Shown: piece by piece, positions 50,853 to 58,552 of the stretch | How positions within the stretch are numbered: position 1 is the stretch's first letter | Layout of the letters: each line of letters begins with the position of its first letter | Source: Bin5 sp965221345 | Lineage (GTDB): Bacteria; Chloroflexota; Anaerolineae; Caldilineales; Caldilineaceae | Length of the DNA stretch: 64,000 nt | NCBI GenBank assembly: GCA_965221345.1 | Contig: CBDCSD010000002.1 | Location: forward strand, 1,798,001 to 1,862,000 | Direction of reading: 5' to 3' | Translations under genes and position numbers: made by a program | The notes under the pieces: generated by a model | Databases searched by the model: none | Seen by the model: the letters and a program-made list of their open reading frames with translations, nothing else | Told to the model about the DNA's origin: nothing

Positions 50853-52013
50853 GTGACCACCTTGTCCTCCGACCGCATCGTCGACATCCGAACTCTTCCC
50901 GGCACAAGGGAAACCACTGCTTATCAGGATGGCGGCCTCTTCCCCATTCTGGCCCTGGCCCCCAACGGTGACGTGGTCGCCGCGCTGCGGGGCGGCGCCG
51001 GCCATCTCGGCCGCGAGGGGCGCATGGAAGTTGTGCGCTCCTCCGATAGCGGCCTCACCTGGACGCCCCCGCATCTACTCGCCGACAGTGAAGACGACGA
51101 CCGTGATGCGGCCTTCGGGGTTTCATCCCAGGGAACGCTTGTCCTCCTCTACCAACGCGAACACAAATACGACGCCGACGGCAACTACCAGGGCGGCCTC
51201 CGCATCTCCGACCCCAAACCGATTGCGTTGATGGCTACGCGCTCCTTCGACAACGGCCTCACCTGGGAAGAACCGTATCCTCTGTCGTTTGATTCCCTGG
51301 CGACCGCGTCGTTCTACGGCAAAATCGTCTCGCTCGACGATGGGACACTGCTGGCGCCTATTTACAACAGTCGGTCCTGGGCAGACGAGCAAAGCGAGCA
51401 GATGTTTGACACCTCCTATCTCGTACGTTCCCAGGATGATGGCCGGACATGGGGAGGTGTCTCGCAGATCGCACCGCATAGGAATGAGACCGCTCTAATC
51501 GTCCTGCCTGAAGGCGATCTCCTCGCTGTGCAGCGCGACGACACCGCCCAGGCGCTGCATAGCACCCGGTCACTGGATGGCGGTCTGACATGGTCCCCGC
51601 CCACCCCAATCACCCAGGCCCGTCAGCATCCCGCCGATCTGCTACGCCTCTCCAATGGAGACATCCTGCTCACCTATGGCAACCGCACTCCGCCCTACCG
51701 CATCGAAGGGCGCATCAGCCGCGACGATGGACGCTCCTGGCTCAACTGTCTTCTGACATTCTCCGGGCATCTCTACGGCTACACCGCTGAAAAGACCCGC
51801 CGCACCGATCTGGGCTACCCCTCTAACGTCGTCTGCCGCGGCAGTCAGGGCGTCACCATGTACTACTACAATCCCTCTATGCGCCTCGCCGTTGATGCCC
51901 ACCAGCGTGCCGGCAATGCCCTTTACCGGCACCAGGACTACTTCGCCGTCGCAGTAACGTGGCAGGAAGACGAGCTAATCGCAGCCGTCGAAAACGCGAT
52001 CAACGGACAGTAG
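50853..52013 (+). CDS. Neuraminidase-fold protein type B, copy 2
   Basis: 386 aa from a GTG with GGGAGAGGAGA upstream. The frame is open further 5' into the previous gene, but that part is not homologous to copy 1. Asp boxes SSDSGLTW, SFDNGLTW, SQDDGRTW, SLDGGLTW and SRDDGRSW line up with those of copy 1. It is followed by a 200-base intergenic block that is itself duplicated after copy 3. Confidence 0.82.
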   Translation: MTTLSSDRIVDIRTLPGTRETTAYQDGGLFPILALAPNGDVVAALRGGAGHLGREGRMEVVRSSDSGLTWTPPHLLADSEDDDRDAAFGVSSQGTLVLLYQREHKYDADGNYQGGLRISDPKPIALMATRSFDNGLTWEEPYPLSFDSLATASFYGKIVSLDDGTLLAPIYNSRSWADEQSEQMFDTSYLVRSQDDGRTWGGVSQIAPHRNETALIVLPEGDLLAVQRDDTAQALHSTRSLDGGLTWSPPTPITQARQHPADLLRLSNGDILLTYGNRTPPYRIEGRISRDDGRSWLNCLLTFSGHLYGYTAEKTRRTDLGYPSNVVCRGSQGVTMYYYNPSMRLAVDAHQRAGNALYRHQDYFAVAVTWQEDELIAAVENAINGQ

Positions 52014-52215
52014 ATCAGTCTGCACCGCCTACCGCCCGCTGCTGGAGAACAGAGAAAGTGTATTCGGCCGCGCCGGCGCGAGTCGCCGCTCCCCTTGTTT
52101 GCCAGAAAAGGGCGGCTGCCTTGGCGCACCCCCAGGGGCCGCCCCACAACGGGATTCACTGGCAACCATGACGCTTAATTGAATTACGATGAGTTAAGCA
52201 GGGAATGAGAAGGTT
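52014..52215. repeat. Duplicated intergenic block, copy 1, with a CGCGCCGGCGCG palindrome
   Basis: GTCTGCACCGCCTACCGCCC, GCTGCTGGAGAAC, the palindrome CGCGCCGGCGCG (52069-52080), CCGCCCCACAA-GGGATTCAC and ACGCTTAATTGAAT. The same order recurs at 53517-53665 with a deletion of about 50 bases. Confidence 0.85.
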
Positions 52216-52281
52216 GAAGTGGTGACCTTTTCGTTCAATGGCCAGACCCTGTGGCAGCTGCGGGCGACGGTGAAACGGTAG
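52216..52281 (+). pseudogene. Remnant of neuraminidase-fold type A, copy 3
   Basis: Twenty-two codons: EVVTFSFNGQTLWQLRATVK R stop. The first half matches residues around DVVSYSFNGQTLWLEDG of type A and the second matches its C-terminus (SVWLVRATVER). The rest is deleted. It lies just before type B copy 3, so the third block originally had the same A-B order. Confidence 0.9.
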
Positions 52282-52349
52282 AATACGGCGCAGATCCCGA
52301 ACATCCCCCAACAACAGATGCCACCACTCCGACCAGAGGAGAAACTGAA

Positions 52350-53516
52350 GTGACCAACTTGGCGCCTGACAGCATCCTCGACATACGAACTCTCCCCGGC
52401 ACGCGCGAAACCATCGCTTATCAGGATGGCGGCCTCTTTCCCGTTCTGGCCCTTTCAGGTGAAGGCGTCGCAGTTGCCGCTCTGCGGGGCGGCGCCGGCC
52501 ATAACGGCCGCGAGGGACGTATCGAGGTTGTGCGCTCTCTGGATGACGGCCTGACCTGGACCCCGCCTAATGTTGTCGCTGACAGCGAGGACGACGACCG
52601 CAACCCGGCCTTCGGCGTCTCAAAAAAGGGGACGCTCATCCTTCTTTACCACCGCCAGCACTACTACGACGCCGACGGCAGCTACGATGGGGACAGTCGC
52701 ACCGTTGACCGCAAACCGGTCGCCATCATGGCGACCCGCTCCTTCGACAGCGGCATTAGCTGGGAGGAGCCTTATCCTCTGTCGATCGATTCCCTGCCCA
52801 CAGGTTCGCCCTTCGGCAAGATCGTCTCCCTCCCCAACGCTACGCTGCTCGCGCCCATTTACAGCGCCCAGGAATATGAAGAACAGTTGAGCCCCGGCAA
52901 GAGCGACAACTCCTATTTGGCCCGCTCCCACGACGATGGCCGGACGTGGGGAGATGTGTCGCTGATCGCGCCAAATATGAACGAAACCGCGCTGATCGCC
53001 CTGCCCGATGGAGATCTACTCGCCGTGTTGCGCGACGCCGACAGCGCCCAAGCACTCCACAGCGTCCGTTCGCAAGATGGTGGCCGCTCCTGGTCAGATC
53101 CGGAGCAAATCACGCAAGCCCATCAGCATCCCGCTGACCTGGTGCGCCTCTCCAACGGAGACATCTTGCTCACCTACGGCAACCGCAATTCGCCCTTCCG
53201 TATCGAAGGGCGCATCAGCAGCGACGGCGGACGCTCTTGGCTCAACTGTCTTCTTACATTCTCCGGCCATCTCTACGGCTACACCGTTGAAGAGTCCCGC
53301 CGCACCGATTTGGGCTATCCCTCCAGCGTCGTCCGCGATGGAACTGGCCAGGGCATCACCATGTACTACTACAATCCCTCAATGCAACTTGCTACTGATG
53401 GCTGGCAGCGCGCTGGCAATCCCCTCTATCAGCACGAAAACTACTACGCCATCGGAGTAACATGGCAAGAAGAAGAGCTGATCGCGGCCGTCGAAAACGC
53501 GATCAACGGACAGTAG
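52350..53516 (+). CDS. Neuraminidase-fold protein type B, copy 3
   Basis: 388 aa from a GTG with AGAGGAGA eight bases upstream. Asp boxes SLDDGLTW, SFDSGISW, SHDDGRTW, SQDGGRSW and SSDGGRSW. Slightly more diverged than copies 1 and 2 (for example the segment around YDGDSRTVDRKP and the EYEEQLSPGK loop), but every block is kept, including the C-terminal TWQEEELIAAVENAINGQ. Last gene of the plus-strand region. Confidence 0.83.
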   Translation: MTNLAPDSILDIRTLPGTRETIAYQDGGLFPVLALSGEGVAVAALRGGAGHNGREGRIEVVRSLDDGLTWTPPNVVADSEDDDRNPAFGVSKKGTLILLYHRQHYYDADGSYDGDSRTVDRKPVAIMATRSFDSGISWEEPYPLSIDSLPTGSPFGKIVSLPNATLLAPIYSAQEYEEQLSPGKSDNSYLARSHDDGRTWGDVSLIAPNMNETALIALPDGDLLAVLRDADSAQALHSVRSQDGGRSWSDPEQITQAHQHPADLVRLSNGDILLTYGNRNSPFRIEGRISSDGGRSWLNCLLTFSGHLYGYTVEESRRTDLGYPSSVVRDGTGQGITMYYYNPSMQLATDGWQRAGNPLYQHENYYAIGVTWQEEELIAAVENAINGQ

Positions 53517-53796
53517 GTCAGTCTGCACCGCCTACCGCCCGCTGCTGGAGAACCGAGAATGGGCATTCGGACGCGCCGGCGCGCCCCCCCGTAGTCGCCC
53601 CACAATGGGATTCACCGGCACAATGACACTTAATTGAATAACGAAGGGTTAAGCGGGGAATATTGAGGGTATCGCTTCAACTGAACAGCGCCAGATCAGG
53701 CTCGCGCTCTTGCCTCTTGCGCCTGCGCCATTGCCTGGAACGCTTCGGTCGCCAGACCAGCGGGCATGCGAGTTGGCGTCCTCGGCGTTAAGGGGT
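53517..53796. repeat. Duplicated intergenic block, copy 2, and convergent-gene junction
   Basis: Positions 53517-53665 repeat 52014-52215, including CGCGCCGGCGCG at 53572-53583. The remainder to 53796 holds no gene and separates the two convergent operons. The palindrome could act as a bidirectional terminator stem, though no T-run follows. Confidence 0.7.
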
Positions 53797-54792
53797 TTAT
53801 TCCGCTTCCCCGCGCATCATCGCCTTTATCCAGCCAATCGTGTAGGCCACGCCGATACGCGGATCATCCCCCATCTGCGGGACATGGTCGGGAATAAGGA
53901 CGCCGTTGAAGTCTATCTCCTTCAGCGCTTCGACTGCTTTGCGCATATCGTAATATCCATCATCGACGAAGGTCTCGACAAACCGTGGCAGAGGCCGGTC
54001 TACGTTGCGGAAATGGACTTTGAAAACCTTATTCTGGCGTCCGAATTCGCGCAGTGCCTCGCCTGTGCCTTTACCCATCAGCGCGCCGCCTTCCAGCCAA
54101 CAGCCGATGCAGAAGCATATACCGATGTTGGGGCTGTCGGCGATATCCATCGCCTGCTGGTAGCCGTCAAAGCTGCTGAAAATGCACCGGGGCACACCGG
54201 CCAGTTCGAGTTGGGGCGGATCGTCGGGGTGGATGCCAATGCGGACACCCTGTTCTTCGGCCACCGGCGCAACCTCCGCAATAAAGTGGCGGAAATTATC
54301 CCAAATTTCCTCCTCGCTGTAGACCCGCCCGTGGGAGAGCGGTTCATAAAAGCGATTGGCGCTTCGGTAGCCGGTGTGTGCCTTGTCCGCATCGAAGCTG
54401 CGTGCGCTGGCCCCACCGCGCGTGCTCCCTGGCTCCGAACTCCAGACGCCATTTGCCATGTGCGCATAGGTCGTGTAGGGAATGCCCGCCTCGCCCAAGG
54501 CGCGCAGATGGTGTTTGTAATCTTCAATTTTTGCGTCCCGATTTTCCAATCCCAGTACGATCGCATCCTGGTTGTGCAGGTTCCCATTGCCAAAACCGAA
54601 GACCCGTAATCCGGCATTGGCGAAACGTCTTTTCACCTGACTGTAGTACGCCGCTCCGGCCCGCGGTACCGTTGTCCACAGCACAACCCAGTCGATTCCC
54701 ATCTGTTTCAGGAAGGTCAGATAGTCGTCCCCTGCCTCGGCTGAAATGGAGACGGCCAGCTTCATTCCCGGTTCAATCGATCTGAGCGACAT
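53797..54792 (-). CDS. Mannonate-dehydratase-like (UxuA family) TIM-barrel protein
   Basis: About 331 aa. UxuA converts D-mannonate to 2-keto-3-deoxygluconate in hexuronate breakdown. Family features: early strand IDWVVLWTTVPRAG, GVRIGIHPDDPPQLELAGVP (about 187-206) with metal-binding His and Asp residues, GICFCIGCWLEGGALMGKG with the conserved cysteine region, KVFKVHFRNVDRPLPRFVET, and GVLIPDHVPQMGDDPRIG near the end. Length is slightly short of E. coli UxuA. I use the ATG of MSLRSIEPGMKLAV; a second ATG nine codons later is possible. It is the last gene of the minus-strand cluster, 36 bases after the first M14 gene. A related epimerase activity cannot be excluded. Confidence 0.82.
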   Translation of the reverse strand: MSLRSIEPGMKLAVSISAEAGDDYLTFLKQMGIDWVVLWTTVPRAGAAYYSQVKRRFANAGLRVFGFGNGNLHNQDAIVLGLENRDAKIEDYKHHLRALGEAGIPYTTYAHMANGVWSSEPGSTRGGASARSFDADKAHTGYRSANRFYEPLSHGRVYSEEEIWDNFRHFIAEVAPVAEEQGVRIGIHPDDPPQLELAGVPRCIFSSFDGYQQAMDIADSPNIGICFCIGCWLEGGALMGKGTGEALREFGRQNKVFKVHFRNVDRPLPRFVETFVDDGYYDMRKAVEALKEIDFNGVLIPDHVPQMGDDPRIGVAYTIGWIKAMMRGEAE

Positions 54793-54827
54793 GCCGTCCA
54801 CCCCTTCGCAATGCAATACCCACCTGT

Positions 54828-56309
54828 CTACCCCAGCTCCCCCCAATCCGTACGCGGCGCCCTGTACGCCACCGCGATCAGGTGACGCTGGAACCGGTCC
54901 GAGCTGGCGCGCGGGGGGATATTGAACTGGACAATTGTGAAACCGTTGGATGTATTCCAGTTCTCGTAGCCATCGACGGGTGACGCGCCGATCGGCCGCC
55001 CGTCGAGCCAGATCCGCTGCGGGGCCGCCAAACGCGGTAGCCTCAGACGCAATGCCAGACCCTGGCTTGCCGCCCGCAATAAGGGCGTGCCCGCCGCATT
55101 TGTCGCGGGCTTGATCTGATCGCAGCGCAGACTCTGCAGACGTGGGTACCGACGGCAGGCTGCCCGCACTTCGGTCACATCTATCCCCTGTTCGTGCCCA
55201 TATTGCTGCAAGAATGGATCTATTTCAACTGTGCGCCAGCGGTCGAAATCGTCAGGGTCCATCGAGAAAGCAGTGAGAGCCATACCCACCGGCTCGTTTA
55301 CCCCTCGTGCCACCAGAAACTGGTTCGAATGCGCCCATAGCTCCACCCGGCTGGCTCGGCGTTCAGCTGCCGTCTGCCCATACGCCGCGACGAAAGTTTC
55401 ATCTTGCTGGAACATCGTCCGCACAGGGTAGCCCGCCACCGCTTCGGTCCGCCACGGTTGATTGCCAAGTTCGAGCATCGTTACACAGCGAATCAGCCCG
55501 CTGAGGGGATGATGAACCTCCATAGTATTTCCGAGCGTATGATAGCGGTGATAGGCATGGACGCAGGACGTTATGCGCTGGCCTGAGTAATACGAATGGT
55601 GGATATTGCCTGGCAACCAGGGCAGGATACGCTCGGCCTCTTCCTCGCCTCGATCCTGCGGGAATCCTGCCGACTCAGCGGCCCGATTGATCTCCTCGAT
55701 GAAGAGACGCGAGTGGGAGCGGTCGAACTGGCTGGTCGTCCACGAAAATCCATTGCTCTCGCCCATGCGATACTTCCATCCAAACTCGGTCCCGTGAAGT
55801 GAGCAGAACAGTTCCGGCTGCATTCGTGCGAGTATGTCTGCGACAGCCTGAGACTCCGGTTGGGTTGGCTCGTCATCAAGAGAGAAATCTGCATAGAGAT
55901 TCACATCGTTAAGATTGTTGAACCGCAGATCCTCCCAGGAATCGGGATTGACCACCGGCATCAGCCCGACGCATTGCCTGCGCCGAATTTCGGCCGCCGC
56001 AGGCGTGACAAGCCAGCGCGCCAGTTCCAGCAAAGCCAGACTGGCGCTGCGTTCCTGCCCATGTTCTTGACCAACCATAAGCACGCGCTGTTTGTCTTCG
56101 TCGCTGACGTCCTGATCGGTGATGGTCAACAGCCAGATCGGCTGCCCCCGCACCGAGTGTCCGGCTTTTACCAGGGCAACAGAACCCGCAAAGTCGTTCT
56201 GTAATTCTCTGTAAAACGATTCCAGTTCCGGCAGCGACGGGTAAGAAAGCAGATCACCGCTGTCGGCGGATCCTTGAGACCAGACTCGAGGTGTCCATCT
56301 GAATTTCAC
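54828..56309 (-). CDS. M14-family zinc carboxypeptidase-like protein (paralogue 1)
   Basis: 493 aa, no signal peptide. The metal motif H-x-x-E is in GQEHGQERS (His83, Glu86). MPVVNPDSWEDLRFNN near 127 corresponds to the substrate-carboxylate region, and CSLHGTEFGWKYRMGESNGF (about 168) supplies the distal zinc histidine. A C-terminal beta module follows (LRLRLPRLAAPQRIWLDGRP). These enzymes cut C-terminal residues from peptides or peptidoglycan fragments. It lies between the permease pair and the mannonate-dehydratase-like gene, 12 bases after the permease. A paralogue at 60413-61930 shares the length and C-terminal module. Cytoplasmic action on imported glycopeptide or amino-sugar conjugates is a reasonable guess. 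Confidence 0.8.
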   Translation of the reverse strand: MKFRWTPRVWSQGSADSGDLLSYPSLPELESFYRELQNDFAGSVALVKAGHSVRGQPIWLLTITDQDVSDEDKQRVLMVGQEHGQERSASLALLELARWLVTPAAAEIRRRQCVGLMPVVNPDSWEDLRFNNLNDVNLYADFSLDDEPTQPESQAVADILARMQPELFCSLHGTEFGWKYRMGESNGFSWTTSQFDRSHSRLFIEEINRAAESAGFPQDRGEEEAERILPWLPGNIHHSYYSGQRITSCVHAYHRYHTLGNTMEVHHPLSGLIRCVTMLELGNQPWRTEAVAGYPVRTMFQQDETFVAAYGQTAAERRASRVELWAHSNQFLVARGVNEPVGMALTAFSMDPDDFDRWRTVEIDPFLQQYGHEQGIDVTEVRAACRRYPRLQSLRCDQIKPATNAAGTPLLRAASQGLALRLRLPRLAAPQRIWLDGRPIGASPVDGYENWNTSNGFTIVQFNIPPRASSDRFQRHLIAVAYRAPRTDWGELG

Positions 56310-56321
56310 AATGCGTCCTCG

Positions 56322-57335
56322 TCACTTCCCTGACTGCCGCGGATTCAGTGCGTCGTTGAGGCCGTCACCCAGGAAGTTGATCGCCAGCGTCACAATGCCC
56401 AAAACAATGGCCGGGATGGCGATCAGATGCGGCCAAGTTCGCCAGGATGGCATCGATCTGTTAATCATGGAACCTAAACTGGCGCCAGGAGGCTGTATAC
56501 CAATGCCAAGATAGCTGAGTGAGGCCTCGAGAATCATGGCGCTTGACATACTGAAGGTGAAACTGACAATCACGGGGCCCAGGGCATTGGGAATCAAGTG
56601 CCTGAGCATGATCTGCTTGGTGGTAGCCCCAACGGAACGAGCGGCAAGCACATAGTCCTGCTCTCGCAGCGTAAGAATCTGGCCGCGAATCAACCGCGCC
56701 TCGCCTGGCCACGAAATAAGCGAAAGAGCGCTGAAGACGATCAGATAATCCACGTAGATAGTATTGGTCAGGAATCTCCACCCAGTTTGATCCTGTATGG
56801 CGGCCAATACAGCTTCCAATGGTTCGGCAATCGAGGTGTTGATCAGAGCAGCGAAGAGAATGGTAGGGATAGTCATCACGACATCGGCCAGTCGCATTAT
56901 CGTGTTGTCCACCGCCCTACCCGAATAGGCGCTGATGCTGCCCAGAGTCACTCCTATGACAAGAGTCAAGAGGGGCACAAGAATAGATATCAGTACCGCC
57001 GTCCGCATGGCGTGCAGCAGGCGACTGAAATAGTCGCGACCAACGTCATCAGTACCCAGCCAGTGTTCAGCATTGGGTGGCATGCCGATCTGTTCGAGAT
57101 TCTGGTCCAGGTAGTCGAAGGGCGCAAGGTATGGCCCCGCAAGAGCTGTAAAGTAGGTGATGAGGACTACGATGAGGCCGATTAGCGACAGACGGTTGCG
57201 GAGCAATCTCCGGAATGCGTCGCTCCACAGACCTCTATGGCCAGACCCCGGCGCCTCGAGTTCTTCAGAAAGGATTCTATGTCTGACTTCTGACGAAGAT
57301 TGCTCGACCACTCGGTTCGAGGTTTGGTTCGTCAC
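56322..57335 (-). CDS. ABC transporter permease, DppC-like (second system)
   Basis: 337 aa. An N-terminal cytoplasmic segment (LWSDAFRRLLRNRLSLIGLI) is typical of OppC/DppC, followed by six transmembrane helices. WLGTDDVGRDYFSRLLHAMR near 91-110 is the family periplasmic motif. The EAA loop is YVLAARSVGATTKQIMLRHL (about 229-248). Overlaps the DppB-like gene by four bases (ATGA). It lies in the cluster with its own binding protein and is not closely similar to the first system's DppC. Confidence 0.93.
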   Translation of the reverse strand: MTNQTSNRVVEQSSSEVRHRILSEELEAPGSGHRGLWSDAFRRLLRNRLSLIGLIVVLITYFTALAGPYLAPFDYLDQNLEQIGMPPNAEHWLGTDDVGRDYFSRLLHAMRTAVLISILVPLLTLVIGVTLGSISAYSGRAVDNTIMRLADVVMTIPTILFAALINTSIAEPLEAVLAAIQDQTGWRFLTNTIYVDYLIVFSALSLISWPGEARLIRGQILTLREQDYVLAARSVGATTKQIMLRHLIPNALGPVIVSFTFSMSSAMILEASLSYLGIGIQPPGASLGSMINRSMPSWRTWPHLIAIPAIVLGIVTLAINFLGDGLNDALNPRQSGK

Positions 57336-58270
57336 AGCGTCACTCTGGGATCCAGGAACGGGTAAACGAAGTCCACGATGAGATTGCTTATCATGATGAG
57401 CAATGCGCCAAAAAGTGTGCAGCCCATCATGAGTGGATAATCACGTTGAATGAGCGAGGTTACGAACAGATTGCCATATCCGGGGATGCCGAAAATCTGC
57501 TCAATAAATATTGAACCAGTTATGAGGCCTGTGACGATCAGCCCCAGCGAAGTTACAACCGGAGTGATGGCGTTGCGCATGACGTGCGCCAGAATGACCT
57601 GGCGTTCTCTTAGCCCTTTTGCCCGCGCGGTGCGAACGTAGTCGTTGTCCGCGACTTCCAGAATGCCAACTCTCATCTGGCGAATCACAACTGCCAAAGG
57701 AAACAGGATCAGCATCAGAGTCGGCATAATCACATTCGGGTGAGATATTCCCTTCCAACCGTAAGGCACGTCCATAACGTCGAGCTTGAGTACCAGAATG
57801 ATGAACAGCAAAGGGGCGAGAACATATACTGGAACCGTGCGCAGGAAAAGACTCCCTCCGACAATGAAGTAGTCCAACGCGGTGTTCTGCTTGACAGCCG
57901 CCAGGACGCCCAAGGGAATGCCGGTGACTATCAATACGACGAAAGCCAAAAGTCCCACTTGGGCCGAGATTGGGAAAACTTTCAGAATCATTCCCAACAC
58001 CGGTCGACTGCGAACTATTGAATCGCCCAGATCGCCCTGAAATACATTGCGCACATATTTTATGAACTGCACGTGAAGCGGCAGATCAAGGCCAAACCGC
58101 GCCCGCGCCCGGTCTACCATCTCTTCCGTAGCGACCACTGTATCCATACTTTCATACATCATTTCAATCGGGTCGCCAGGAGCCAGATGGCCCAAAGTGA
58201 AGATAATCACCAGAACTACGAGCAGCAAGGGGATGATGCCGAGCAATCGCATAATTAGGTACTTGAACAT
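57332..58270 (-). CDS. ABC transporter permease, DppB-like (second system)
   Basis: 312 aa. Starts MFKYLIMRLLGIIPLLLVVL, a typical first helix. The EAA loop is YVRTARAKGLRERQVILAHV (about 205-224), followed by FIEQIFGIPGYGNLFVTSLI, the DppB C-terminal signature. Its start lies about 280 bases after the binding-protein stop, a gap that carries two strong hairpins. Coupled to DppC by overlapping stop and start. Confidence 0.93.
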   Translation of the reverse strand: MFKYLIMRLLGIIPLLLVVLVIIFTLGHLAPGDPIEMMYESMDTVVATEEMVDRARARFGLDLPLHVQFIKYVRNVFQGDLGDSIVRSRPVLGMILKVFPISAQVGLLAFVVLIVTGIPLGVLAAVKQNTALDYFIVGGSLFLRTVPVYVLAPLLFIILVLKLDVMDVPYGWKGISHPNVIMPTLMLILFPLAVVIRQMRVGILEVADNDYVRTARAKGLRERQVILAHVMRNAITPVVTSLGLIVTGLITGSIFIEQIFGIPGYGNLFVTSLIQRDYPLMMGCTLFGALLIMISNLIVDFVYPFLDPRVTL

Positions 58271-58384
58271 TTTGCGCCCTCCTGGTCACTGTCGTAGAAC
58301 GGGGAAATCATACTTCAACATAACGGTCGTGCTTGGAGGAATCTCCTCACACTTACTGACGCTTGACGAGGACCAGAACGAAGG

Positions 58385-58414
58385 GGAATCTCGCGCTGGC
58401 TGCCGCGAGATTCC
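58385..58414 (-). terminator. Hairpin in the binding-protein/permease gap (second)
   Basis: GGAATCTCGCG (58385-58395) and CGCGAGATTCC (58404-58414) form a perfect 11-base-pair stem with an 8-base loop. No long T-run follows, so attenuation or mRNA protection is as likely as termination. Confidence 0.5.
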
Positions 58415-58495
58415 TGGGCGAACTCTGTGACTTCGTTTAGCATATGCTACTGTCAGGAACCAGGTCTCGCCAAACATGAAAGTTGGTCAACGAGA

Positions 58496-58522
58496 AGGCT
58501 GGTTCTTGACAAGAACCAGCCT
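58496..58522 (-). terminator. Hairpin immediately after the binding-protein gene (second system)
   Basis: AGGCTGGTTCTTG and CAAGAACCAGCCT are perfectly complementary about a single central base (58496-58522), giving a stem of about eleven pairs with a small loop. It begins about 30 bases past the stop. On the transcript strand TTCTCGTT follows, a weak U-rich tail. Confidence 0.6.
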
Positions 58523-58552
58523 CCCTTCGTTCCAAACCAGTCAGACCAAATG

